Positions 8,646 to 18,020 of a stretch of DNA of 64,000 nt are shown here, one piece after another. How positions within the stretch are numbered: the first letter of the stretch is position 1; each line of letters begins with the position of its first letter. The translations under genes and the position numbers were made by a program. Source of the stretch: Haloferula luteola (lineage in GTDB: Bacteria > Verrucomicrobiota > Verrucomicrobiia > Verrucomicrobiales > Akkermansiaceae); contig NZ_JACHFD010000018.1 in the NCBI RefSeq assembly GCF_014201715.1, positions 20,136-84,135 on the forward strand, written 5' to 3'. The notes beneath the pieces were generated by a model that did not search any database, was not told where the DNA came from, and worked only from the letters and a program-made list of their open reading frames with translations.

Positions 8646-9293
8646 GCGCCGGCACGACGGCGCTTTTCCCCAGCGCGACATGTCGCGCCCCTCCCCACAG
8701 CGGCGACGTGTCGCCGCACTCCGAAAGGAAAGCTTGAGAGTGCGCCGGCATGACGGCGCTTTTCTCCAGCGCGAAAGGTCGCGCCCTTCCCCACAGCGGC
8801 AACGTGTCGCCGCACTCCGAAAGGAAAGCTTGAGAGTGCGCCGGCACGACGGCGCTTTTCCCCGCGCGACATGTCGCGCCCCTCCCCACAGCGGCGACAT
8901 GTCGCCGCACTCCGAAAGGAAAGCTCAAGAGTGCGCCGGCATGACGGCGCTTTTCCCCGCGCGACATGTCGCGCCCCTCCCCACAGCGGCGACATGTCGC
9001 CGCACTCCGATAAGGAAAGCTCGAGAGTGCGCCGGCATGACGGCGCTTTTCCCGGCGCGACAGGTCGCGCCCCCCCCACAGCGGCGACGTGTCGCCGCAC
9101 TCCGATAAGGAAAGCTTGAGAGTGCGCCGGCATGACGGCGCTTTTTCCCCGCGCGACATGTCGCGCCCTTCCCCACAGCGGCGACGTGTCGCCGCACTCC
9201 GATAAGGAAAGCTTGAGAGTGCGCCGGCACGACGGCGCTTTTCCCCGCGCGACATGTCGCGCCCCTCCCCCCAGCGGCGACATGTCGCCGCAC
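8646..9293. repeat. Tandem array of seven ~96-bp palindrome-rich units
   Basis: Units begin at 8646, 8742, 8838, 8933, 9029, 9124 and 9221 (spacing 95-97 bp); the seventh stops after about 73 bp. Each unit contains GCGCCG/CGGCGC arms with a 6-base loop, then GCGCGACATGTCGCGC (perfect palindrome), then GCGGCGACATGTCGCCGC (perfect palindrome), then GCACTC pairing with the GAGTGC that opens the next unit. The two central palindromes share the core CGACATGTCG. Copies differ mostly in the 2-4 bases at palindrome centres and in T/C or A/G changes that leave stems mostly paired. All six frames are open through the array, but the translations are frame-dependent repeats (for example 'RRHVAA'), so I regard it as non-coding. 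Confidence 0.93.
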
Positions 9294-9303
9294 TTCTCAC
9301 CCC

Positions 9304-12300
9304 TTACCCTCGCAGATCGAGCGTAAGCGGGAAATCGTGTGAGGGATCTTCTGGACGAACTTCGGTGTAGCTGACAGCTGGGCCTCCTTCGCGAGCTTCC
9401 ATCCGACGGCGCCCTGCCCGCCCAACAGCGCCCGTTTCGATAACTCCCGGCGTGTGGCCATGTTGCCAAAAACGACTCACCCGTCGAGCTTCTGCCTCAA
9501 AGGCATTCACCGGGAAAGCATCGTAGTTCCGTCCACCAGGATGGGCGACATGATAGACGCAGCCCCCTAGGGATTTCCGGGTCCACGTGTCCACCACATC
9601 AAATGTGAGCGGTGTGTGGACCGGAATCGTGGGATGCATCGCCGACCACGGTGCCCATGCCTTGTAGCGAACTCCCGCGACGTATTCACCGCGACGGCCC
9701 GTCGGATGCAGCGGAATGCGCCTTCCATTGCAGACGAGAACGTGGCGTTCATCGACCATGCCGCGGATCCGGACTTGGACGCGCTCGACCGAGGAATCGA
9801 CGTAACGGGCAGTCCCACTTCCAGTGGCCTCCTCGCCGAGGACATGCCACGGCTCCAAAGCCATGCGAACTTCGATTTCCACCCCATCGTGGCACACTCG
9901 CCCATACACCGGGAACCGGAATTCATTGAAGGGCTCGAGCCACGCCGCCTGGAAAGGAATGCCGGCAGTTTTTAGCTGATCCGCCACATCAATGAGGTCG
10001 GTGCGAACAAAATGCGGCAGCATGAATTTGTCATGCAGCGCTGTGCCCCAGCGAATCAATGGGCGCTCATAGGGTTGATCCCAAAACCACGCCACCAACG
10101 AGCGAACCAGCAACATCTGGACGAGGCTCATGCGAGCATGCGGCGGCATTTCGAAAGCCCGAAGCTCGACGATTCCCAAGCGACCCGACGACGAGCCTGG
10201 AGCAAAAAGCTTATCAATACAGAACTCCGCGCGGTGAGTATTGCCCGTAAGGTCCGTCAGCAGATTGCGCAGGACGCGATCAATCATCCACGGGGCATCC
10301 CCCGGTCCCGGCAATTGCTGGAAGGCGATGTCCAACTCGAACAACCGATCCTCGCGCCCTTCGTCGACCCGGGGTGCCTGGCTGGTAGGCCCAAGGAAGA
10401 GCCCAGAGAAAAGATAGGAAAGCCCTGGGTGGTTTTGCCAGAAAGTGATGAGGCTACGCAACAGATCAGGCCGACGAATGAACGGACTGCGATCCGGAGT
10501 TTCACCACCGAGCGTGACGTGATTGCCACCCCCCGTACCGGTATGGCGACCATCGAGCATGAACTTCTCGGTCCCCAGCCGGGACTGCCGAGCCAGTTCA
10601 TAGAGCACCGTCGTGTTGTCACAGAGTTGTTCCCAACACGTCGAAGGATGGATATTCACTTCGATCACACCAGGGTCTGGCGTGACCTTGATGCTTTCGA
10701 TCCGTCGATCATAGGGCATGTCGTAGCCTTCGATCACCACAGGTGTGCCGAGACGCTTGGCGGTTTCCTCGACGGCCTCGAGCAGAATCAGGTAGTGCTC
10801 GAGCTGGCTGACAGGTGGGAAAAATACATGAAGGGCCCCTTTTCGAACTTCGAAGCACATCGCGGTTCGCGGCATGCCCTCCGAGGCATGTCCGGTGGCA
10901 TCGGTCGACTCCGGCACATCGGCAAAACCCAAAACCTGGCGAGATTCACCGGGCGATCCCTGCATGGTGCGGCCCGCGGGAAGGTAACTGCCCGGCCGCG
11001 CAAGCGGCGGAACGGGCTCCATCGGGGAGCGTTCCAATTCGGCCCGCCAAGTGGAAGTGTCGTAGGCTCCAAGCGACTGCAAAGGCAGGCGGAATCCCAT
11101 GGGTGATCCCCCCGGCAAGAGGAACATTTGCTCGCGACGGAATGTCCATTGGGCACTCCGCCAACGTTTCCCCGGGATGTCCCATTCGATCGGTAGCGCA
11201 TAACCCGTCGGAGTGGTCATTCCCCGATCCAACAAGGCGGCCAAATATTGTCGCTCGAGCGGATCTTTGAGATCGGCCTTATGTGGATCGACGTCCACAG
11301 GCAAGGTCCCTTCCCTCCACAAGTAGTAGAAGGCGTCCTCAAAGCCAGTCACGAGGTGCTCCTTCAGGCAACGCAGAACGGTGGCAAAGGTCTGGCCAAA
11401 CCGCAGGGCATCCTCAGGTCCGTAACCGTAGTCGAAATCCGGTTTGCCGAGCAAGGACGGGTCTTTCCACAAGGGCTGTCCATCCTTCCGCCAAAGGACT
11501 GTGAACGCCCAGCGAGGCAAGGGTTCGCCGGGATACCATTTCCCTTCCCCGTGGTGAAGAACGCCAACCGGCGCAAAGTGCTCTTTGATCCGACCCAACA
11601 ACTCAAGGGCCAAGCGTCGTTTCTCCGGACTGTCGGCGGTGACGTTCCATTCGTCCCCGTCCATATTGTCGATCGAAACGAAGGTCGGCTCACCGCCCAT
11701 CGTCAGGGCGACATCGCCCTCATGGAGTCGCGCATCCACCTCGTGGCCAAGGGCTTCAATGGTCGCCCATTCTTCGTCGGAATAAGGCAAAGTGACCCGT
11801 GGGTCTTCGTGGACCCGCACCACTTCATTGACCCATGAAAATTCGGTTTCGCACTCGTCCAGAGACCCCACCACTGGCGCGGCACTGGCAGGTTCCGGGG
11901 TGCAGGAGAGAGGGATGTGCCCCTCCCCGGCAAACAATCCGGAAGTGGGGTCGAGCCCCACCCAGCCAGCTCCCGGGATGTAAACTTCCGCCCAGGCATG
12001 CAAGTCGGTGAAATCGGCTTCCGGTCCGGACGGACCGTCCAACGACTCCACATCCGACTTCAGCTGCACCAAATACCCAGACACAAACCGCGCTGCCAGA
12101 CCGAGGTGGCGCATCACCTGCACCAGCAGGAATGCCGAATCCCGACAAGACCCCGTTCCCAATCCAAGAGTCTCCTCACAAGACTGCACTCCAGGCTCCA
12201 GGCGGATCACATAGCCCACCGCGCGGTGCACGCACATGTTGACTTCGACCAAGAAATCCACGGTGCCCATCTCCTTCCGCGGCACCGTTTCCAGAAATTC

Positions 12301-12684
12301 CCGCAGGCCCGCGCCATCCTCGCGAATCTTGAGATACGGTGCCAACTCGTGGGCCAGATGATCGTCGTATTCAAAAGGAAAGGTCTCCGCCGATTTCTCC
12401 AAAAAGAAATCGAAGGGATTGATCACCGTCATGTCGGCGACCAGATCGACCTCGATCTTCAGGTTCTTCGTCTTGTCCGGAAAAACCAGCCGCGCCACCC
12501 AATTGCCGAATGGATCCTGCTGCCAGTTGATGAAGTGGTTCTTCGGCTCAATATTCAGCGAATAAGCCATCACCGGCGTTCGGGAGTGCACACAGGGCCT
12601 CAACCGTATCAGGTGGGGACCCAAATTGATTTCCCGATCGTAATCGTATTCGGTGACGTGATGGAGGCCGACGCGGATAGACAT
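9304..12684 (-). CDS. Transglutaminase-like protein fused to DUF2126
   Basis: A 1126-residue two-part protein. Residues 1-80 match the bacterial transglutaminase N-terminal domain (VGLHHVTEYDYDREINLGPH). Residues 150-260 form the transglutaminase-like core with an intact triad: C180 in GTGSCRDSAF, H229 in DLHAWAEVY, D245 in GLDPTSGL. From about residue 290 to the end is DUF2126, starting with DVALTMGGEPTFVSIDN and including FMLDGRHTGTGGGNHVTLGG. DUF2126 is grouped by Iyer, Aravind and colleagues with glutamine-synthetase-like amidoligases, so the protein could pair a peptide ligase with a cysteine peptidase or transferase. It is divergent from the ATP-grasp/alpha-E gene (102 bp between starts), with which such proteins co-occur in many genomes. 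No signal peptide, so cytoplasmic. Confidence 0.95.
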   Translation of the reverse strand: MSIRVGLHHVTEYDYDREINLGPHLIRLRPCVHSRTPVMAYSLNIEPKNHFINWQQDPFGNWVARLVFPDKTKNLKIEVDLVADMTVINPFDFFLEKSAETFPFEYDDHLAHELAPYLKIREDGAGLREFLETVPRKEMGTVDFLVEVNMCVHRAVGYVIRLEPGVQSCEETLGLGTGSCRDSAFLLVQVMRHLGLAARFVSGYLVQLKSDVESLDGPSGPEADFTDLHAWAEVYIPGAGWVGLDPTSGLFAGEGHIPLSCTPEPASAAPVVGSLDECETEFSWVNEVVRVHEDPRVTLPYSDEEWATIEALGHEVDARLHEGDVALTMGGEPTFVSIDNMDGDEWNVTADSPEKRRLALELLGRIKEHFAPVGVLHHGEGKWYPGEPLPRWAFTVLWRKDGQPLWKDPSLLGKPDFDYGYGPEDALRFGQTFATVLRCLKEHLVTGFEDAFYYLWREGTLPVDVDPHKADLKDPLERQYLAALLDRGMTTPTGYALPIEWDIPGKRWRSAQWTFRREQMFLLPGGSPMGFRLPLQSLGAYDTSTWRAELERSPMEPVPPLARPGSYLPAGRTMQGSPGESRQVLGFADVPESTDATGHASEGMPRTAMCFEVRKGALHVFFPPVSQLEHYLILLEAVEETAKRLGTPVVIEGYDMPYDRRIESIKVTPDPGVIEVNIHPSTCWEQLCDNTTVLYELARQSRLGTEKFMLDGRHTGTGGGNHVTLGGETPDRSPFIRRPDLLRSLITFWQNHPGLSYLFSGLFLGPTSQAPRVDEGREDRLFELDIAFQQLPGPGDAPWMIDRVLRNLLTDLTGNTHRAEFCIDKLFAPGSSSGRLGIVELRAFEMPPHARMSLVQMLLVRSLVAWFWDQPYERPLIRWGTALHDKFMLPHFVRTDLIDVADQLKTAGIPFQAAWLEPFNEFRFPVYGRVCHDGVEIEVRMALEPWHVLGEEATGSGTARYVDSSVERVQVRIRGMVDERHVLVCNGRRIPLHPTGRRGEYVAGVRYKAWAPWSAMHPTIPVHTPLTFDVVDTWTRKSLGGCVYHVAHPGGRNYDAFPVNAFEAEARRVSRFWQHGHTPGVIETGAVGRAGRRRMEAREGGPAVSYTEVRPEDPSHDFPLTLDLRG

Positions 12685-12786
12685 GGAGCTGCCCTTGCGT
12701 CAAAGCGGATCGGATGCCAAGTCTGACTTGAAGACATTCATGGCACGCGGGTTGCAAACCACCCCCAAACGACTCATAGGAAGCCC

Positions 12787-15315
12787 GTGCCTGCGACCGA
12801 CATCGCCCTTCCCCCCGCCGAATATCCGGCTCGAGATGGAGATGAAATGATTCAGCCCGATGGAGCCCTCCAGCCCGCCTGGACCCCCGTCGCCCGATGG
12901 CTTACCGAAAATGACCCAAGCGTCCGCACCTCCGTCGAAACTCAAATCCGCCGGATGCTGCGCGAAAATGGCGTCACCTACAGCGTCTATGGCGAAACCA
13001 CCGACGAACCGCGGCCGTGGCAACTCGATGCCCTCCCCTGGGTGCTAGGGCCCGAAGACTGGAAAACCATCGAAGCCGGCCTCATTCAACGGGCTGAGCT
13101 GCTCGACGAAATCCTCACCGACCTCTATGGCGACCGCCTGCTCGTTCGTGATGGTTGGATCCCCGCCAAGCTGGTCGGCGCCCACAGCGGCTACTTTTCC
13201 TGCTGCCGCGGCCTGAAATCTCCCACGCCGCGACAGCTCATTCTCGCCGCCATGGATCTGGCCCGCGGCCCCGATGGCCGAATGTGGGTCGTCAACGACC
13301 GCACCCAGGCCCCCTCCGGGTCCGGATACGTCGTCGAGAACCGGGTCGTGATGACGCGCACCCTTCCGCGGCTCTTCCACCACAGCGGTGTCCGACGCAT
13401 CGCCAGCTTCTTTCGCACCCTGCGGGAAACCCTCGAGTCTTTTGCCCCGGCCGATGGCAAGGGCACACCGCGCATCGTCATCCTCACTCCCGGCCCACAG
13501 AACGAAACCTACTACGAACACGCCTTCCTCGCCTCCTACCTGGGCTACACCTTGGTCCAAGGCGATGACCTCACCGTCCGCGATGGACACGTCTGGCTAG
13601 CCTCCCTTGGTGGATTGGAAAAAGTCGATGTCATCATCCGCCGTGTCGATGCCAGCTTCTGCGACCCCCTCGAGCTTCGCGAGGACTCCCAACTCGGCGT
13701 CCCAGGTCTCCTCGAAGCAATTCGGCTCGGCCACGTCCTCGTCGTCAATCACCCAGGCAGCGGTGTCCTCGAAAACCCCGGCCTGATGGCCTTCCTGCCC
13801 GGACTCGCCCGGCATCTGCACGGCCAGGACCTCATCCTCCCCTCGGCCGCCACTTGGTGGTGTGGAGAAAAATCGGCCCTCGAGAAAGTCCTCTCCAATC
13901 TGGATCGATTCGTCATCAAATCGATCGAGCGAGCCCCCACCTTCGGCACCGTATTCGGCAGCGAGCTCACCAAAGCCCAACGCACCGCCCTCAAGGAACG
14001 CATTCTTGCTTTCCCTGAAGGCTACGTCGGCCAGGAGCAAGTGACCTACTCCACCGTGCCCTGCTTGCATGAGGGCCAAATCGAACCTCGCCGGGGCGTC
14101 ATGCGAGGATTCGTCACCGCCACGGCCCAAGGGGGCTACGCCGTCATGCCCGGAGGCCTCACCCGCACCTCAGCCTCGCCCGAGGCCGTCGTCGTTTCCA
14201 GCCAGCTTGGCGGCGCTTCGAAAGACACTTGGATCATCGCTCCCGATCCCGAACCCTTTGTTTCCCTCTACGAAAACGGTGCCGATCTCCCCCCAGAGCT
14301 CGACGCTCGTAGCGTCCCCAGCCGCGCCGGGGAGAACCTCTACTGGACCGGCCGCTATGCCGAGCGGTCTGAAGGCACTGCGCGACTCCTCCGCCGCACC
14401 TTGTTGGCCCTGATCGATGGCTTCGGTGAGGACTCCAGCTCCGCCACCCGCCACCGAGAGATCCTCATGCAGGGGCTCACCGGTGTCACCAATGCCGCGC
14501 CCATCGATCCCCTCAAGGACTCCGCCGCCGTGCCCGACGAGGATGAAGTGCTTTCCCTGCTCTGTGACCCGGCACGGGTCGGCTCCTTGCCCCACGTCCT
14601 GCGCTCCTTCCGGCATGCCACCTTTGCCGTGCGCGACCTCTGGTCGCCCGACAGCTGGCGCGTCATCGACACCATCCTTTCCGAATGGGCGGAAAAACCC
14701 CCATCACCCCGCCAGCGGCTCGATAACTTTTCTGAGCCCCTCGACCGCCTCATCATCGATCTCACCGCCCTCCTCGGCCTCAACCTTGAGTCGATGACCC
14801 GGGATGCCGGCTGGCGACTTCTCGACTCCGGCCGTCGCATCGAGCGCGCCCATTTCCTCATCGGAGTCCTGCGGCACTTCCTGCTCACACCACGACCCAC
14901 CTACGAAGAACGGCTGGTGATGGAGTCCGTTCTCGCGGCCAACGACAGCCTCGTCACCTACCGGAAGCGCTACCGTACCCACCCACGGCTCGACCTCGTT
15001 TTGGAGCTTCTGCTTCTCGAGCCCAACAACGCCCGCTCCTTGCTCTATCAGGTCAACCGACTCAGCGCCAACATCACCGCCCTCCCCCGCCAACCCAACG
15101 CAGCCAAACTCACCCCCGAGCGCAAGTTGCTGATCGAAATCGATAGCCGACTTCGGCTCGTCGAGATCGATCGCCTCGTCGAAAGCCGTGATTCCACCCG
15201 CCGTCGTTTGGAGATCTTCCTCGACCACATGTCGCGTTCCCTCACCCACCTTTCGGACGTCCTCACCCTCACCTATTTCCGCCACGCCGAGCGCACCCGT
15301 TTGCTACGGGGTTGA
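12787..15315 (+). CDS. Circularly permuted ATP-grasp fused to alpha-E domain
   Basis: An 842-residue fusion. Residues from about 30 to 490 are the circularly permuted ATP-grasp type 2 family (VYGETTDEPRPWQLDALPWVL, YVVENRVVMTRTLPRLF, RIVILTPGPQNETYYEHAFLASYLG, ATAQGGYAVMPGGLTR). Residues from about 510 to the end are alpha-E/DUF403 (RAGENLYWTGRYAERSEGTARLLR), an all-helical domain with a conserved Glu/Arg pair of unknown chemistry. In many genomes these are two adjacent genes; here they are one. The predicted role is ATP-dependent ligation of amino acids or peptides. The start is GTG at 12787 behind AGGA; an ATG at 12847 behind GGAG is an equally possible start. It is followed 20 bp later by a transglutaminase gene, presumably co-transcribed. 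Confidence 0.93.
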   Translation: MPATDIALPPAEYPARDGDEMIQPDGALQPAWTPVARWLTENDPSVRTSVETQIRRMLRENGVTYSVYGETTDEPRPWQLDALPWVLGPEDWKTIEAGLIQRAELLDEILTDLYGDRLLVRDGWIPAKLVGAHSGYFSCCRGLKSPTPRQLILAAMDLARGPDGRMWVVNDRTQAPSGSGYVVENRVVMTRTLPRLFHHSGVRRIASFFRTLRETLESFAPADGKGTPRIVILTPGPQNETYYEHAFLASYLGYTLVQGDDLTVRDGHVWLASLGGLEKVDVIIRRVDASFCDPLELREDSQLGVPGLLEAIRLGHVLVVNHPGSGVLENPGLMAFLPGLARHLHGQDLILPSAATWWCGEKSALEKVLSNLDRFVIKSIERAPTFGTVFGSELTKAQRTALKERILAFPEGYVGQEQVTYSTVPCLHEGQIEPRRGVMRGFVTATAQGGYAVMPGGLTRTSASPEAVVVSSQLGGASKDTWIIAPDPEPFVSLYENGADLPPELDARSVPSRAGENLYWTGRYAERSEGTARLLRRTLLALIDGFGEDSSSATRHREILMQGLTGVTNAAPIDPLKDSAAVPDEDEVLSLLCDPARVGSLPHVLRSFRHATFAVRDLWSPDSWRVIDTILSEWAEKPPSPRQRLDNFSEPLDRLIIDLTALLGLNLESMTRDAGWRLLDSGRRIERAHFLIGVLRHFLLTPRPTYEERLVMESVLAANDSLVTYRKRYRTHPRLDLVLELLLLEPNNARSLLYQVNRLSANITALPRQPNAAKLTPERKLLIEIDSRLRLVEIDRLVESRDSTRRRLEIFLDHMSRSLTHLSDVLTLTYFRHAERTRLLRG

Positions 15316-15334
15316 GCGTCAACCCAGCGAAGCC

Positions 15335-16231
15335 ATGGTTTACCGCATCCGCCATCGCACCACCTATCTCTACGAGGACCCGGCCAATCTTTGCCACAAC
15401 CTTGCCCGGCTGCGGCCCCTCGATCTGCCCACTCAGCAGTGCCTCAGCTTTCGGCTCAAGGTCAGTCCGCAGCCCGACATCTCGTCGTCTCACCTCGATG
15501 GGTTCGGCAACCATGTCGATTACTTCGCCATCCAACATCCCCACAGCGAGCTCACGATCGAGGCCGAAAGTCGCGTCGAGATGCGCCCACAAGCCCAGCT
15601 CCTGCTCGAAGCGTCCTGCCCATGGAATGAGGTCTCCGCACGCATCGAGACGCCGGGAGATCCCGAAACTGCCATGGCCAGAGAATCGACCCTTCCCTCG
15701 CGGATGATTCCTCGACTCCCACGCCTCACCGAACTGACCGCCAAAGACTTTCCTCAGGGCCGACCGCTGGTGGAAGCGGTTTCTGCCCTCAACGAGCGCA
15801 TCTTTACCGAGTTCGAGTTCAAACCCGGATTCACCAATGTGGCCACTCCCGTCAGCGAGGTCTTCAAAACCCGTGCAGGGGTTTGCCAGGACTTCGCCCA
15901 CCTCATGATCGCCGCCCTCCGCAACCTGGGCATCCCAGCGCGCTACGTTTCCGGCTATCTCGAAACTCTCCCTCCACCCGGAAAGCCCAAGCTCATCGGC
16001 GCCGATGCCTCCCACGCTTGGGTCTCCGTCTTTGTTCCCGACCATGGTTGGATCGAATTCGATCCCACCAATAACCTTCGCCCCGGCCAACGCCACATCG
16101 TCGTCGCCTATGGCAGCGACTATGCCGATGTCAGCCCCATTCGTGGCGTGACCATGGGGGGAAGTGACCACCGGCTCCGCGTCGCCGTCGACGTCAACCC
16201 CGAGCCCTCCCCTCGCCCCCTCCCCCGTTAG
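15335..16231 (+). CDS. Transglutaminase-like cysteine protein (second of the cluster)
   Basis: A 298-residue protein with the bacterial transglutaminase N-terminal region (MVYRIRHRTTYLYEDPANLC, residues 1-80) and transglutaminase-like core with triad C184 (RAGVCQDFAHL), H227 (ASHAWVSVF) and D243 (EFDPTNN). Such proteins act as proteases, amidases or cross-linkers; none of this subfamily has an assigned substrate that I know of. The start at 15335 is set by the N-terminal family motif and is 20 bp after the ATP-grasp/alpha-E stop, suggesting one operon. Its TAG stop overlaps the TAA stop of the convergent gene at 16228-16231. Confidence 0.94.
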   Translation: MVYRIRHRTTYLYEDPANLCHNLARLRPLDLPTQQCLSFRLKVSPQPDISSSHLDGFGNHVDYFAIQHPHSELTIEAESRVEMRPQAQLLLEASCPWNEVSARIETPGDPETAMARESTLPSRMIPRLPRLTELTAKDFPQGRPLVEAVSALNERIFTEFEFKPGFTNVATPVSEVFKTRAGVCQDFAHLMIAALRNLGIPARYVSGYLETLPPPGKPKLIGADASHAWVSVFVPDHGWIEFDPTNNLRPGQRHIVVAYGSDYADVSPIRGVTMGGSDHRLRVAVDVNPEPSPRPLPR

Positions 16232-17106
16232 GCGATCGATGTTTCCGGCGAACTGAACTCCACCCCGACCGACATCGAAAGAAAAGCATTGGCCGGGCCC
16301 GAATAACGTCCCGACAACGGCATCACTCCGCGCGGATGGTGACTGGTTCCTGTCACAATGTGGCGATGATCACACACCCTCCCCGTGGTGGGATCAAATC
16401 CCCGCCATCCCAGATGGGGAAAATACACCTCGGTCCATGCATGGGTCGACCCTCTTGCCGCCCGAGTCGCCGGGCAGTCGAGATACCCACTCGCAAATCG
16501 CGCAGCGATCCCCAGGTGACGCAAGGTCTCCATCATCAACGTCGCGGAATCCCGGCAGGACCCGGACCCCAACGCCAAGGTCGATCCCGGCGATTGCACC
16601 CCCTTGCTCTCACGTCGTTGGTATTTCACGGCATCCTTGATGCACTCGGTCAACCGAACCACGAATGCTTCGATGCTCGGAAAATCGGTCGGCTTCGGCA
16701 AACTCGTCAACCAACCTTGCAGCGCCTGGGTTTCTTCTGGAAACACCGGAGCCAGATAGGCCGCCGCCACTCCTTGCTCAATGCCGTCATACTCCGGAGG
16801 ATAAGCGCTGGGACTGTGGTCAAAAGTCGGCGGCGAAGAAGGATCGAAAAAACGTCGGACCACCACCTCTGAAATCACTTCCAGCGTGGTCGACTCCCCT
16901 TCCATGCGCGCCCACGCCACCGAATTCCCGAAAATATCACGCGTCCACGTCACCGACGCCTCTGGGGACACACTCAACTGATGCGACTCCACCCGCAAAT
17001 CGTGGCCCTCGCGCGGCCGCATCACCAACCGGTGGGTGCCGAATCGCACCGGAAACGCGTAGCGATATTCCGTGCGATGCCGAATGTGAAGCAAGTGGTC
17101 GTCCAT
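16228..17106 (-). CDS. Transglutaminase-like cysteine protein (third of the cluster)
   Basis: A 292-residue protein starting MDDHLLHIRHRTEYRYAFPV, with the N-terminal transglutaminase-associated domain and the core triad C184 (GSGSCRDSATL), H222 (STHAWTEVY) and D238 (GFDPTTGR). The core is closer to that of the TG-DUF2126 protein (GSGSCRDSA against GTGSCRDSA) than to the one at 15335. The start ATG at 17106 overlaps the upstream gene's stop as TGATG, so translation is coupled to the fourth transglutaminase. No membrane or export signal. Confidence 0.93.
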   Translation of the reverse strand: MDDHLLHIRHRTEYRYAFPVRFGTHRLVMRPREGHDLRVESHQLSVSPEASVTWTRDIFGNSVAWARMEGESTTLEVISEVVVRRFFDPSSPPTFDHSPSAYPPEYDGIEQGVAAAYLAPVFPEETQALQGWLTSLPKPTDFPSIEAFVVRLTECIKDAVKYQRRESKGVQSPGSTLALGSGSCRDSATLMMETLRHLGIAARFASGYLDCPATRAARGSTHAWTEVYFPHLGWRGFDPTTGRVCDHRHIVTGTSHHPRGVMPLSGRYSGPANAFLSMSVGVEFSSPETSIA

Positions 17107-17948
17107 CAAGGTTCCAGGTTCACGGCTCGCCCTTGAAGATCCTCACGGTGCAAAGGTTGAAAATCCGATGACTCACACGAGACCTTCATCGAAGTCAGAT
17201 TCATCGCTCCAAAAATCGTCGCCAGTGACGCATCTGCCGCATCCCGTCCGGAAGCAATCCTCACCAATCCATTGGGGGCAGCAAGCCGGGTCGGATCGAA
17301 AACAAACCAATCGCCCCCCACACAGACTTCAAAACACGCATGAAAATCCTGCGGCTTCATTCCACAGGCATACCCGGTAAAGTAGCGAGCGGGAATCGAT
17401 AAAGCGCGGCACAAGGCGATTCCGAGATGCGCGAAATCACGGCACACCCCTGCCCGCTCCACCAGAGTTTCACAGGCCCCGGTACTCGCGTTGGAGATGC
17501 CCGGCACATAACTGACATTCTGGAAAATCCAATCGGAGATCGCCTGCGCCTGAGCGAGCGGATGATCGATCTTTCCAAACAACTGCCCCGCCAAACGATA
17601 GAGTCGATCCGACTCACAGTAACGACTCGGGAACAAATACGGCAGCGCTACCCGCGGCAAATGACCGACCGGAACATCCCGGATGTCGCGAATCCGCTGA
17701 GAGTCCGGATGCGTCTCGACCTCCACTTCATAGACCAACTTGAGTTCCTCCTGATCTCCCGTGGCCACCCGAACATAGCGGTTCTGTCCAATCTCCAATG
17801 GGAAAATCTCGCAACGCACTCCCTCATTCACGGAGAACGTCTCCTGAATCAACTGTTGGTTGGGCGTCGAAAGCGCATGCAGTGAAAGCAGCACCGTACT
17901 GGGCTGCAATACCTGATAGATCAACTCAACCTGGATTTGGAACGGCAT
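17106..17948 (-). CDS. Transglutaminase-like cysteine protein (fourth of the cluster)
   Basis: A 280-residue protein. The N-terminal half is a beta-rich domain (MPFQIQVELIYQVLQPSTVLLSLHA), and the core triad is C169 (RAGVCRDFAHLGIALCRAL), H203 (FHACFEVCV) and D218 (VFDPTRLA). The start at 17948 fits the family N-terminus better than the in-frame codon at 17966. It is the first gene of a coupled pair with the third transglutaminase; the pair converges on the ATP-grasp operon. The multiple, non-identical transglutaminases suggest separate specificities rather than simple redundancy, which is inference. Confidence 0.93.
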   Translation of the reverse strand: MPFQIQVELIYQVLQPSTVLLSLHALSTPNQQLIQETFSVNEGVRCEIFPLEIGQNRYVRVATGDQEELKLVYEVEVETHPDSQRIRDIRDVPVGHLPRVALPYLFPSRYCESDRLYRLAGQLFGKIDHPLAQAQAISDWIFQNVSYVPGISNASTGACETLVERAGVCRDFAHLGIALCRALSIPARYFTGYACGMKPQDFHACFEVCVGGDWFVFDPTRLAAPNGLVRIASGRDAADASLATIFGAMNLTSMKVSCESSDFQPLHREDLQGRAVNLEP

Positions 17949-18020
17949 GGGGGAACTTCCACCCAATCCACTCCACGTAAAGAGGCATCCCCGCCCCAGC
18001 TTTGCGCACGATTGAGCCGC

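Noticed and set aside
8646..9293. CRISPR array
   Set aside because: Units are 95-97 bp, contiguous and palindromic with no unique spacers, and no cas genes are near.
7609..9300. Long open frames (about 300-560 codons) through the tandem repeat array on the minus strand
   Set aside because: They arise because the 96-bp repeat is a multiple of three and free of stops; translations repeat in several frames at once and overlap the metallophosphoesterase in another frame.
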